Of a stretch of DNA of 64,000 nt, positions 39,582 to 49,033 are shown piece by piece (position 1 is the first letter of the stretch; each line of letters begins with the position of its first letter). Location of the stretch: NCBI GenBank assembly GCA_024704765.1, contig JAKMXF010000233.1:434001-498000 (forward strand), read 5' to 3'. The stretch comes from Oopsacas minuta (lineage: Eukaryota > Porifera > Hexactinellida > Lyssacinosida > Leucopsacidae). A program made the translations under genes and the position numbers. The notes beneath the pieces are model-generated. The model saw only the letters and a list, made by a program, of their open reading frames with translations, searched no databases and was not told where the DNA came from.

Positions 39582-41151
39582 TTACTCTCGACATTTCGGG
39601 CAATACCTAATAAACAGACAAACAAGTAAACAAACAAGCGAGCGAGCAACAAACAAACAAACACGAATACTCACTTACCATTGTCCTGTTGGTTGTGATG
39701 TCAATCCGACACATTCAAAGTGGAACCACTCAATAGTGCACTATAGGACTATGGATAATACGAGAATCTGATAGGGCAAGATATTTATCGCATTTTCTGC
39801 GATTTGTGTGAATATTCTGTTTACACATTATATCATATTCCACACACGTACAAAATTTAAGTTTGTAGCTCTTATCAGTTCTTCAATTAACACAAACAAA
39901 TAAACAAATAAATAAATATGTTACTTTAATACTTTAGCTTACATCTGAGTTGTCACAGCCAATCATTTGTCCATATGATACCTGTAAACATGCTAGTAAA
40001 CATACAAACAAACAAACAAATAAACAAACAAACAAACACATACCTTGTCACAAATACAATATGTAGGTTCATTAGGATCAACAGGCATATCTAGATCTCC
40101 ATTCTTTGAATCTCTATCTCCATCTTCTGACCTGTAAACAACAACAAAAACAAACAGCAATAAATGATATAATATATTTACCTTGAGTTACTCCTAGCGG
40201 ATACTTCTGATACAGTTCTACTGTGTTTACTAGGACGACTACATTCAGACAAAGTAGATCTTCTCTTGGAACCTAGATACCATATATTAATAAGGAATTT
40301 GGTATTTGTGATAAATTTAGTAACAGATTTTAAGGTGATGATGTCTTGACCTATCAGATTTGAGGGTTTCCTACTGCACTAGGTTTGAAACAGCTGTTTT
40401 TCTCACTCAATTATCCGGCACAGCCAATCAATTGTGGAATAATATGTTGAGAAAGACAGCAGTTTATTATATGAGACTGTGATTAGATTGGTCAATAAAC
40501 ATACTTGTACTCTCCGTGCTAAATGAGGTGTCCCGCTTCTTAAGTGACTGTTCGTAATGGTTAAGATCACTATCTAAGTGTCGTATATGTTGATCTACCT
40601 GTTTACGTAAACAATAAGTAAACAATATGTATAATTTCACACATATACCTACCAATTCGTATGTACTATAGGCTAAATCAACTTTATCGTCAGAACATTT
40701 TCTGATAGAATTAAAATGTTGTTTGATTTGTTTTAATATTTTTGTCTTTGTTTTGTCGTCTGTTGTTTTAGCATCTTGTTTGTATGTTTCTGATAATTCA
40801 TTTATTGTCTTTTGTAATTCTAGGAGAGAGGAATGTTTGTTTGTTTGTTTGTTTGTTTGTTTGTTGTGTAAACAACCTTACTTTCAGCTTTCTTATCGAA
40901 TTCAGACATTAATCCGAAATTTCTCTGCAAATCTGATGGCAAATGTCTGATACCTGAAAATACATTAAAATTATATTACTGGATCATGGATAATAATCAA
41001 CACAAAAAAATCCCTGTCAAACCTGCAAACTGTCCATTTTTGGACCATTTTAGAGGTCTTAACAGGTTCTAACATGGAATTATAATTATCATAGTTCCAA
41101 TTACAATTCGAACTTACTATCAAGGTAGTTTTCCAATATCTGTGTTGTCAT
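39582..41151 (-). CDS. Inhibitor of growth family protein (ING4/5-like)
   Basis: Histone H3K4me3 reader of HBO1-type acetyltransferase complexes in the nucleus. Exons begin at 41151 (MTTQILENYLDS), about 40955 (RHLPSDLQRNFGLMSEFDKK), about 40822, 40598 and 40274 (basic serine-rich region GSKRRSTLSECSRPSK), 40137, 39987, 39747 and 39611. The PHD finger is assembled from four exons: YCICDK, SYGQMIGCDNSD, CTIEWFHFECVGL and GQW joining YCPKC, giving the C4HC3 pattern. The protein ends CPKCRE at TAA 39582-39584. The N-terminal ING helical domain and spacing fit ING4/ING5. About 250 residues. Its start codon is 23 bp from that of MRPS26 on the other strand. Confidence 0.92.
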
Positions 41152-41185
41152 GGTTACTAATAGATTGTCTAAGAATGTTTAGATT
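41142..41185. promoter_or_regulatory. Overlapping head-to-head start region of ING and MRPS26
   Basis: The ING start codon (41151, minus) and the likely MRPS26 start (41175, plus) are separated by about 23 bp. An upstream in-frame ATG for MRPS26 at 41142 lies inside the ING coding exon. Transcripts must overlap or have minimal leaders. Confidence 0.7.
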
Positions 41186-42247
41186 AACAAATATTTGTAA
41201 ACAATCACCTGTGTTACATTCTAAAACAGATAAGCCGTTGCTTAGTTACGGATATTTACCCAGGAATGTGAGTTTTAAAGTCAAACCAGCTGAAGATAGG
41301 ATATGGAGAGAGTATAGAAGAGGTGTTCTGAAAGTAGTCTTAGAATGCAAGAAAGAAAATAAAATAAAGGTAGGGGTCCTTGTATCCAATATGGGCCAAG
41401 AGGGTCTCCCAAGTGGCCGACTAGAAGTGTCCAAGGGGTACCAAATTGGACAGGAGGGGTGCATTTATGTCAACGTTAATTTAGTTCCAATTTATGTATA
41501 GTTATTCGAAGAAAGGAGACAGAAAAAGCTCTATGAGGAGAAGTTTAGTTTTGAGAATTTATTCGGAGCTGCGTTCAAGTATGCAGAAGAAGTAAATCAT
41601 AAACAACAAGAAAAGAGAGAGGTGAGAATATTTACTAATAAACAAATTATCAATAGTTATAATATCCCGCCTAAATCTATCAATACCCCGCCTAAATCTA
41701 TCCATACCCCGCCTAAATCTATCAATACCCCGCCTAAATCTATCCATACCCCGCCTAAATCTATCAATACCCCGCCTAAATCTATCAATATCCCGCCTAA
41801 ATCTATCAATATCCCGCCTAAATCTATCAATACCCCGCCTAAATCTATCAATACCCCGCCTAAATCTATCAATATCCCGCCTAAATCTATCAATATCCCG
41901 GCAAACGCTATTGATAGTTTTAGGCGGTTAAATGTTTATAGAAAGCAGAACTTGAAAGAAGAGCAGAGGCTAAACAGACAGAAGAAAAAGATAAAATAAT
42001 TCAAGAAATTGCACACACAGAAAAAGAACAAAATATAAAAAATATTTTAAAAGAGGAAACACAAAAAATGGAAAGTTTCATTACAAAAACAAATATTGAA
42101 CATTCCATTGAATACGCCCTTGACAACCCAATCAGTTACAATTTTGCGTTCCCCTATACCAAGGTGATTGGAGACGGGAGAGGGCAGAAGAACTTTGATC
42201 AGAAAGGAGAAGTTATTCTACATGACATCATACCAGATGTTGATTAG
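41175..42247 (+). CDS. MRPS26: Mitochondrial small ribosomal subunit protein mS26
   Basis: Component of the mitochondrial ribosome small subunit. Exons 41175-41369, 41502-41621 and 41942-42247, all phase 0 and GT...AG, encode about 206 residues, matching the family. The N-terminus is basic and hydroxylated (MFRLTNICKQSPVLHSK), as expected for a mitochondrial presequence. The central part is a charged coiled coil (FEERRQKKLYEEKF; ELERRAEAKQTEEKDK) and the C-terminal ESFITKTNIEHSIEYALDNP matches the conserved mS26 end. Intron 2 is mostly a 21-bp minisatellite. The start at 41175 was preferred over 41142 because the latter overlaps the ING coding exon. Confidence 0.82.
41661..41900. repeat. 21-bp minisatellite in MRPS26 intron 2
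   Basis: About 11 units of AATACCCCGCCTAAATCTATC with C/T and A/C variants, then a degenerate twelfth. The unit length is a multiple of three and the intron is open in frame with exon 2 (heptad NTPPKSI). Related unit-like sequence is scattered at 39058-39125. Confidence 0.9.
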
Positions 42248-42390
42248 TTTATATTAATATTTTGACACTTATAAATCTGCTAATTTGTTAATACTCATAT
42301 TTGTTATTCACATATTTAGTCAAACTTCTAAACAACTAACTAGCAAGTAAACAAAGTACATATACAAAGAAATAAACAACTCTACGGTGA

Positions 42391-42442
42391 AATAAACAAA
42401 CAAACAAACAAACAAACAAACAAACAAACAAACAAACAAATA
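42391..42442. repeat. (CAAA)n tetranucleotide tract
   Basis: About 12 CAAA units between the convergent MRPS26 and COPZ 3' ends. The same tetranucleotide recurs near many introns in the window. Confidence 0.9.
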
Positions 42443-42495
42443 AGCACCTAAACAATCAAACTAATAAACAGATTGATAAACAAACAAACAAATAA

Positions 42496-43050
42496 CTATG
42501 AGCTCAAAATACTCCTCTTCAGCGTTTCTTTAGCTGTCTGTAACACAGACCCAATACTCTGCTCTGACAATATTTCCTTATAAGTAGACTCCTCATGTCG
42601 CGACACAGTCACTCTCTGTGCTACTAGGTTAGAGTCACATTCCAAGATAACACCTCCATTACATATTTCATCTAATATCATAAGAACAACATTCAAACTA
42701 GTTACTATCGCTTTTTTCTCCAAATTTCTTTTGAGGACTAAATTCAGAGATTCAAATAAGGTGTTAAGGAGTCCCATGAGCATAAGCTCATTCTCATTAA
42801 CACTCCCAATTACGTAGAACAACAAATCAATACTACTTCTGTAAACAACAGTCATATGATCCAAGAGGATAATCTCCGAATCTGATTTTTTTGTTTTTTT
42901 GAATATTTTCTCCTCGAAAGTGCGTTGATCTTTGTACGAAGTGTGAAGTGGGTCATTGAAGTATTGCGACACAATTCTGTCACCATTATTGTCGAGTATT
43001 AGTATCGCTTTTACTGTCTCGAGGGATGGCTCGAATAGCGAAGAATCCAT
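42496..43050 (-). CDS. COPZ1: Coatomer subunit zeta, single exon
   Basis: Small subunit of the COPI vesicle coat for Golgi-to-ER and intra-Golgi transport. The 184-residue ORF has the longin fold start TVKAILILDNNGDRIVSQYF, then FEEKIFKKT, YVIGSVNENELMLMGLLNTL and the C-terminal VLMILDEICNGGVILECD, all typical of zeta-COP. Length matches the family (about 177). Convergent with MRPS26, and in line with RPL24 and GALE on the minus strand. Confidence 0.95.
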   Translation of the reverse strand: MDSSLFEPSLETVKAILILDNNGDRIVSQYFNDPLHTSYKDQRTFEEKIFKKTKKSDSEIILLDHMTVVYRSSIDLLFYVIGSVNENELMLMGLLNTLFESLNLVLKRNLEKKAIVTSLNVVLMILDEICNGGVILECDSNLVAQRVTVSRHEESTYKEILSEQSIGSVLQTAKETLKRSILSS

Positions 43051-43259
43051 TGGCTAATGAAGTGTCAAAATTAATTGTTAATAATAGCATTTTGTCATGT
43101 TTATTAGTTGTGTAACCATGGATGACGGATTATTTTATCTGCTGGATGTTGTTCCAAGTCTTTTTAGGCACTCCTCGCTTGGTTGGAGAGGGATGTGTAT
43201 ATAATCCACCATCCATGGTTCAATATCTAATAAGTATATAGTGGGAGATTCTGACAAAA

Positions 43260-43425
43260 CAGTATACCGTGTATGTTGGTTATAAGAACGCCCTTGGGAG
43301 TATCAATACGTACACGTTCTTATATCCGGTATCCAGAAGATGGTGCTTATAACTGGTATAAATATGCAGGAATATATGAGAACCGGTATCCAGAGGATGG
43401 TGCTTATAACCGGTATAAACATCTC
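43260..43425. repeat. MITE family F, tandem hairpin copies
   Basis: TGTATGTTGGTTATAAGAACGCC to GTTCTTATATCCGGTATCC, followed by two GGTGCTTATAACYGGTATAAA units. Lies between COPZ and RPL24. Confidence 0.7.
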
Positions 43426-43566
43426 CCAATATCCATGCTCTAATACGACCCATTGTGGCTATAACGAGCTTCAAAAATACATTTTGATATCTCCGAATAA
43501 TTCGCGAGAAATCATTTCCTAATAAGGCTAATATCACTAATTATTATCCTAACTATGAACCAATCA

Positions 43567-44553
43567 TTATAGAGTATGTTTCATCTGCTTTTTCACACCT
43601 TTTTGAGCGGGCTGCTTCTTAGCCTGTTTAGGCGCCTTACTCTTATCCTTAGATCTTGTTGCTTGTTTGGGTTTTTTATCAGAAGATTTTAACGCCTTTT
43701 TCGCTTTCACTTTCTCTTTGGCCAATTTTAGTGCCTGCTCCCTCTGCAGTTTCCTAACTTGAGAAGATTGATTACGTAGTTGTAGAATCTTCTCTAAAGT
43801 GCTGCCTTGTATTGCCCGCTTGTATTTAACGGTCTTGCGAGTACGTTTCCTGGATACCTGAAGGGGAGATTGGTATGTAAGGAAATCATAATTGGTAACA
43901 GTCCCTGGGATATTGATATTTTTCAGGAGATTTGGGATCAAATCATTGTATGTACATGTATAAACTGACACATTAAGAGACAGGTCTAAATTGGCCTATA
44001 TGTCTCCAGGGGCGGTGCTAGGATCTTGCATACCTGCGCCAGGTCGGGGCCAGTATTTTTAGACCCGGGGTAAATCCCCAAACTGCCCTCTCCTCTTAGG
44101 ACAGCCACTGAAACTGTCACCAATATATTCTCGTAATAAATAAACCGAAAATCTATTAATAGGCCAATTTGCATTAGTATAAGATTGAAATTGATTGGTT
44201 GAAATTGGCCAATAAAACGCAATCTATTCTCACAATTAGACCAATAGAATATCTCCCTACACTAATTGGTGAACCCTCAAATCTGATTGGACTAGAAATC
44301 TGACGTCTATAACTATGAGTACTCCTCCATAGATACCATAACTCACCTCTGCTATTTGCCCTTTCTTATTCTTCTTCCGATATAATATAGTCCATCTGGT
44401 GTCTCTAGGGTTACGTTTCATCTGAAAAGATCTAGCGCATTTCCTTGTAACAAAATTGAATATCTTGCCGTCTACTTTAGCGTACTTCTTGCCATGACCT
44501 GGATGTAGTCTGTACTGACTGAACTGGCATAATTCCGTTTTTAGGGTTGACAT
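43567..44553 (-). CDS. RPL24: 60S ribosomal protein L24
   Basis: Cytosolic large-subunit ribosomal protein eL24. Exons 44553-44347 and 43857-43567, phase 0, encode 166 residues. The N-terminal zinc-finger-like domain reads ELCQFSQYRLHPGHGKKYAK and KCARSFQMKRNPRDTRWTILY, then KKNKKGQ at the junction, RKRTRKTVKYKRAIQGSTL and a very lysine-rich tail. The 490-bp intron contains a CAGGGGCGGTGCTAGGATCT segment, which resembles the end of hAT-type elements, and a CCAAT-rich repeat near 44165-44300. Confidence 0.96.
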
Positions 44554-44685
44554 AACTAATTAGCTAGAATTATGGAAAGGTGTCAAAATATGATTAATAG
44601 TATTTCTATTAATAGCTCAAGCAAACACTGTTATTAACCAAAATAGCAACAATAATTCCTAAAAGAGCGGAAAACAATAATAATA

Positions 44686-46228
44686 CTAAATTTTGGTTTT
44701 TGTATTACTACAATATTCTGAGTATTCATAAGCATCCCTACACATCTCTTCTAGCCCCCGCTTAGCTTCCCATCCCATTTTATCTTTAGCAAGAGAGGCG
44801 TCCGCATAGCAGGTGGCTATGTCACCGTCTCTACGTGACGTCACAAGCTTTGGGACTTGTTTACCTGACACCTGTGTAATTATAAATTTGTAAATAAGTT
44901 CTACATATAGGATTCAAGGATCTCAACATTTGTATTACAGTTTATAGGAGAGAGTCCACCCCAGAAGGTGTCATTTACCAATTTTAACACCTTCTGTGTA
45001 CCCATGGACAACCAAGGGATCCCACTTCCCTTGGGTCACATTTCCTTACCTTCTCTACCATATTAATAACATCTAATACAGAATATCCATTTCCTGTTCC
45101 GAGATTAAATACATGTAATCCTGTGTTAGCGTTACAATACTTGAGTGCAGAGAGATGACCCTCAGAGAGGTCCATTATATGTATGTAATCTCTAACACCT
45201 GTACCATCAGGTGTCGGATAGTCATCTCCGAATATCTTGATCTCTGGAATCTTCCCTGCGAGAGCGTATATAGTTGCAGGGAGTAAGTTACTAGGCACAC
45301 CGGTTGGATCTTCTCCGAGCAGTTTAGTTGGATGCGCACCTGTTATATCTTAGCTCAACGGACCGCGATAGTTGCTTCGATATAACCAATGGAATATTTG
45401 TTACTTTGAAGGTTTGGGACCATATTTGTACAATTCACACTTTGATGTAAGCGGATATTTCTATATGTCCTGTTAGATATAACGAGAGCAGACTGTATGG
45501 ATATATTATCGGTTATATCGAAAGTAATAATCACGGTCCCTTGAGCTTCGATTTAATTATTAGAAACATGAATTGGCCCCGTGGTGTTCACAATATGCCC
45601 GCGGTCCCAGGATTTGGCGGGCAAAGGGAGCACTACCGAGCGTCCTTGCAGATAATATGTCATATAACCTACCGACAGGGTTAAAGTATCTGAGCAAACA
45701 TATTTTCCATTTATCAGGCTCAGAAGCGTACAGATCAGTCAGAATTTGTTCGCTATAATATTTCGTACGTCCGTATGGGTTTGTACAATTCCCCACGGGG
45801 TGTTGTTCTGTTATTGGTAACTTTATGGGATCACCGTACACAGTTGCAGAGCTGGAAAATATGAAAGTACGTATGTCTCTGACCCGCATTTCTTGTAACA
45901 AGTTCAGGAGGGAGTTTAGATTGTTATGATAATACTCCAAAGGAATGCGAGAAGATTCACCAACAGCTTTCATAGCTGCAAAATGCATAACAGTTGATAT
46001 CTTATATTGCGTGAAAATCTCCTCCACAAATGATTTTTGTGTCAGATCTCCGCGTAAAAAGGGAACACTTTGTTTGGAGAGTTCGCAGAGACGGGTAGCT
46101 ACATTTTCCTTAGAGTTCAAGAGGTTGTCGACGATTAGAACTTTTTCCCCAGCAGCTAGAAGAACTGAAGCCACATGGCTTCCTATATACCCAGTGCCAC
46201 CTGTGACCAGTATATAGCTCTCACTCAT
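44686..46228 (-). CDS. GALE: UDP-glucose 4-epimerase
   Basis: Leloir-pathway enzyme interconverting UDP-glucose and UDP-galactose (and often the GlcNAc forms). Exons 46228-45673, 45339-45050 and 44871-44686 agree in phase and encode about 343 residues, the usual size. Rossmann NAD motif VTGGTGYIGS near residue 8; SSSATVYGD; catalytic YGRTK (Y-x3-K) near 155; RYFNPVG crossing intron 1 into AHPTKLLGEDPTG; DGTGVRDYIHIMDL; and NLGTGNGYSVLDVI. Intron 1 holds a family A element and an extra coding-looking stretch at 45560-45670 that is probably not an exon because the direct join is in frame. Confidence 0.96.
45335..45560. repeat. MITE family A in GALE intron 1
   Basis: CACCTGTTATATCTTAGCTC with a TTTGAAGGTTTGGGACC core and CTGTTAGATATAACGAGAGC at the other end, followed by a second partial end (GGTTATATCGAAAG). 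It begins at the splice acceptor of GALE exon 2. Confidence 0.75.
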
Positions 46229-46262
46229 TACGCTAGTTACTGATGAGGATATATAGAATGTT

Positions 46263-46510
46263 AGTTAGCAGCCTCGAATAGTGGGTGGGGTGATTATTCA
46301 TATTTTAACACCCTTGGACAGAGGACATTATATATAATCACATACTACATTCCATGAATCATAGCATTCTATACATGAATATATTCACCAACTCCCTAAC
46401 GTGCTTCTATGACGTGTTATGTCTCAGTTTCCATGGTTACCTCGTTGGTATTTGGCTACACCCGTCAGCGAGGGAGGTGGTAATTGAAGGGGGCTACTAT
46501 TCCATGATAC
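46263..46510. repeat. MITE family C
   Basis: CCTCGAATAGTGGGTGGGG at the left and GGGGGCTACTATTC at the right suggest inverted ends of about 15 bp. Body identical in most positions to 17625-17825 and to the reverse of 38583-38815. It lies just upstream of GALE. Confidence 0.85.
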
Positions 46511-47190
46511 AATACTGTACATATTCCAAATATTCGAATTTATAACTGTTACACATATGAAAGGAAATTTCAAAGAGACATGCTCGAATAAGAAAGTTCT
46601 TTGTTAGCTAATGAATTGCAATAAACCATAGCTGCATATAATAATGGCTGTACTATGCTTCATTCCACATATAGATTTATGGATAATTACCAACTGTCCC
46701 ACTTTTCAGCAGTATATCAAAAACGCGTCCAAAGCCTTCTCATCCTGTAACAAAGTTAGATACACCATGTTTGCCAATCGTCCCGAATTTCTGATTAGGC
46801 ATTAGGTTCTCTCAAAAGTAAATTTGAATGAATTTTTGACATTATTTGCTGTAGCCCTAATGCAATTATACTACGTCCCGCCAGTTCCCCGCTTAAATCT
46901 GGTAATAATCTTTAGAAAATATACAATTCAGATCCAAAGAGAGAAAGTTGTCGAGTCAGCAAAATTATATGGAATAATATTGTGTCACAAGAACAGAGTT
47001 CATAGAAGTGGTCACACGACACAATCTACTGAGAAGTGTGGTTATGTTTCCACTAATTGTGTCAGTTCAGCAGTTTTGTATTTGAGACTATTAATTCAAT
47101 AGAAACTATAAATTATTTGTAAATAACAAACAAACAAACAAACATTAAACTCAATTCAAACAAGTAATTTTCATCAAAAAACAATTTGCA
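46511..47190. other. Upstream region of the first NHL gene
   Basis: From about 46940 to 47190 it matches, in reverse orientation, 54991-55250 upstream of the second NHL gene, so this is the duplicated 5' flank. Both contain AAGAACAGAGTTCATAGAAG, a (CAAA)n tract and AAAACAATTTGCA before the ATG. The ORF 46824-47102 is part of this flank and is not called. Confidence 0.6.
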
Positions 47191-48429
47191 ATGGCGACAC
47201 AATTTCCTGAGACAATCTGCATGCCACTTCTCGACCCCATAGAGGTAGAAATCAACCAATCAATAGACAGGTTGATATCCATCCTCAATCAGAGAAGGGT
47301 ACATCTCTTAACCACCTTAAGGAACAGGCGGGAAGAGATCAGGGCCAATCAGTTGGCGCGTAAACAAACCGATCAACAGCTGTTGGAAGCCCGCACACTT
47401 CTAGAAGGCCAAATAACGCATAATCTGCTTCAGTCCATGCAAGGAAGAATAGGGGCAGAGATGGAAGCTAAGAAAGCTGAAATACACGCTAATATACCTC
47501 CACCTCAAGAACTGAAGTTTGTTTGTGATACACATGACATCGAGGAATTTATCGCATGTCTGGGAGAGATCACTCAACATGAGATCCAAATCCCGAAATA
47601 CTCAGCATTCCAACAGCCCATTTTCGCTGTTGGCGAAAGAGGATCAGAACCTGGAGAGTTCGATGGGCCACGAGGTGTCTCAATTGAGACACATTCAGGA
47701 CACATTTATGTGGCAGATTGGAGAAACAGTCGAATCCAAATATTCTCACAAACAGGAGACCTAGTCAACATATTCGGAGATCAACACCTGAATAAGCCAT
47801 GGGGTGTCCTAATCTATCAGGACAACATTTATGTCACAGACACAGGACATCACACTATCCTCCAATACAAGCTCTCAGACCTAACAATGATTAAGCTAGT
47901 CGGTAGCCAAGGATCTGGTAGTGAAGAGTTCGATTCTCTGAAACAACTCGCCATCTCACCTAATCAACACCTCTATGTACCAGATCATAACAACAACAGA
48001 ATACAGATCATGACAACAAATCTGGAATTCAAAGACTCGTTGCGACACGAATCCATGACTCAACCGGTAGATGTTAAATTCTCAAACAAAGAAATGTTTG
48101 TGATGAGCTATAAAGATAATCCATGCATCCACGTGTTTACTCTCTCAGGCGAGAAGTCCCGCTCCCTAGTAACCAGAGGAAAAGGAATGCAAGTTGCAAG
48201 CGCATCCTTCTTCTGTTTGGATGCACAAAGTAACATTCTCATTAGCGACAGTGGAGCTAATAAAATCAAAGTATTTTCACCAGAAGGAAACCTCCTACAC
48301 GCGATAGGAAAGGCTGGATGTGAAAGAGGAATGTTTGATGAACTTACAGGTATTGCAATACACAAAAACAGAAAACTCATTACTCTATCTCGTAACAAGA
48401 ATTTTGGTTTACAAATATACACTGCTTAG
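47191..48429 (+). CDS. Coiled-coil plus NHL beta-propeller protein, intronless (copy 1)
   Basis: 412-residue uninterrupted ORF. Residues about 15-115 are charged and helical (ILNQRRVHLLTTLRNRREE), resembling the coiled coil of TRIM-NHL proteins, but no RING or B-box cysteines precede it. Residues about 145-412 form NHL repeats: FDGPRGVSIETHSGHIYVAD, RIQIFSQTGD, KPWGVLIYQDNIYVTDTGHH, QLAISPNQHLYVPDHNNNRI, NILISDSGANKIKVFSPEGN and FDELTGIAIHKNRKL, enough for a six-bladed propeller. NHL propellers bind proteins or RNA; the partner is unknown. Paralogue of 53749-54990. Confidence 0.88.
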   Translation: MATQFPETICMPLLDPIEVEINQSIDRLISILNQRRVHLLTTLRNRREEIRANQLARKQTDQQLLEARTLLEGQITHNLLQSMQGRIGAEMEAKKAEIHANIPPPQELKFVCDTHDIEEFIACLGEITQHEIQIPKYSAFQQPIFAVGERGSEPGEFDGPRGVSIETHSGHIYVADWRNSRIQIFSQTGDLVNIFGDQHLNKPWGVLIYQDNIYVTDTGHHTILQYKLSDLTMIKLVGSQGSGSEEFDSLKQLAISPNQHLYVPDHNNNRIQIMTTNLEFKDSLRHESMTQPVDVKFSNKEMFVMSYKDNPCIHVFTLSGEKSRSLVTRGKGMQVASASFFCLDAQSNILISDSGANKIKVFSPEGNLLHAIGKAGCERGMFDELTGIAIHKNRKLITLSRNKNFGLQIYTA

Positions 48430-48475
48430 TTATTTCATGGTTAAAATAATGATAATTACAAGCTCATCTCTAGTT

Positions 48476-48605
48476 TATTGTCAACTCCTGTTATATCAAA
48501 GAGGGAAATTGTATAACTATGGTCCCAAACCGTTAAAGTAACAAATATTCCATCAGTCATATCGGAATAATTATCATGGTCCCTTGAGCTAAGATATAAC
48601 AGGTA
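48476..48605. repeat. MITE family A
   Basis: TTGTCAACTCCTGTTATATC to AAGATATAACAGGTA, with CCCAAACCGTTAAAGTAAC. Shortened copy. Confidence 0.75.
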
Positions 48606-48661
48606 CTTGCCAACTCTCTGGGAGTTCATTCCCTATCTATTGAATGTTTTTCAATTTTTGC

Positions 48662-48825
48662 TACAGTCAACTCCTGTCATATCCTAGCTCAAGGGACCGT
48701 AATAATTACTTAGATATAAGCGAGGGAATATTTGTTACTTTGACGGTTTGGGACCATATTTGTACAAGTTCACTCTTTGATATAAGCGGGTATTCGATAG
48801 AAAGGAAGTTGACTGTATTTCTGGA
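48662..48825. repeat. MITE family A
   Basis: TACAGTCAACTCCTGTCATATC to AAGGAAGTTGACTGTA, in the opposite internal orientation to the preceding copy. TA flanks both ends. Confidence 0.8.
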
Positions 48826-49033
48826 TATTTTTTGGGTGTCATTTTGGGGAATAACATGAAAATTGGTAAGAAGTATGTGGTAACTAAAATGAAGGAAATT
48901 AACCAAACAATTGAAATGTAATAATATAAATAATAAACACAAATAAATATTAGAATACAAATAGTAAGATAAATACACTATTCACCTATTTTACTAATAA
49001 TAATATTGATTAGAGATAAGTTATGAGAAACTC

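Larger units (their letters stand above)
48430..49033. other. Spacer between NHL copy 1 and villin 3' end
   Basis: The two genes converge here. Contains two family A copies (48476-48605 and 48662-48825). The rest is AT-rich and ORFs here follow the repeats. No gene seen. Confidence 0.6.

Noticed and set aside
41661-41900. Regular repeat array considered as CRISPR
   Set aside because: Units are directly tandem with no spacers and the genome is eukaryotic.
41622-41999. Repeat protein ORFs (NTPPKSI on plus, IDLGGVL on minus)
   Set aside because: They come from the 21-bp intronic minisatellite of MRPS26. MRPS26 exons splice around it in phase.
45560-45670. Extra coding-like stretch in GALE intron 1 (reads ...EHHGANSCF)
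   Set aside because: The direct join of exons 46228-45673 and 45339-45050 is in phase and restores the conserved RYFNPVGAHPTK segment; inclusion would break it.
46354-46545. [18 protein letters not shown]..., also at 38553-38741
   Set aside because: The same translation appears wherever family C elements lie; it is repeat sequence, not a conserved gene.
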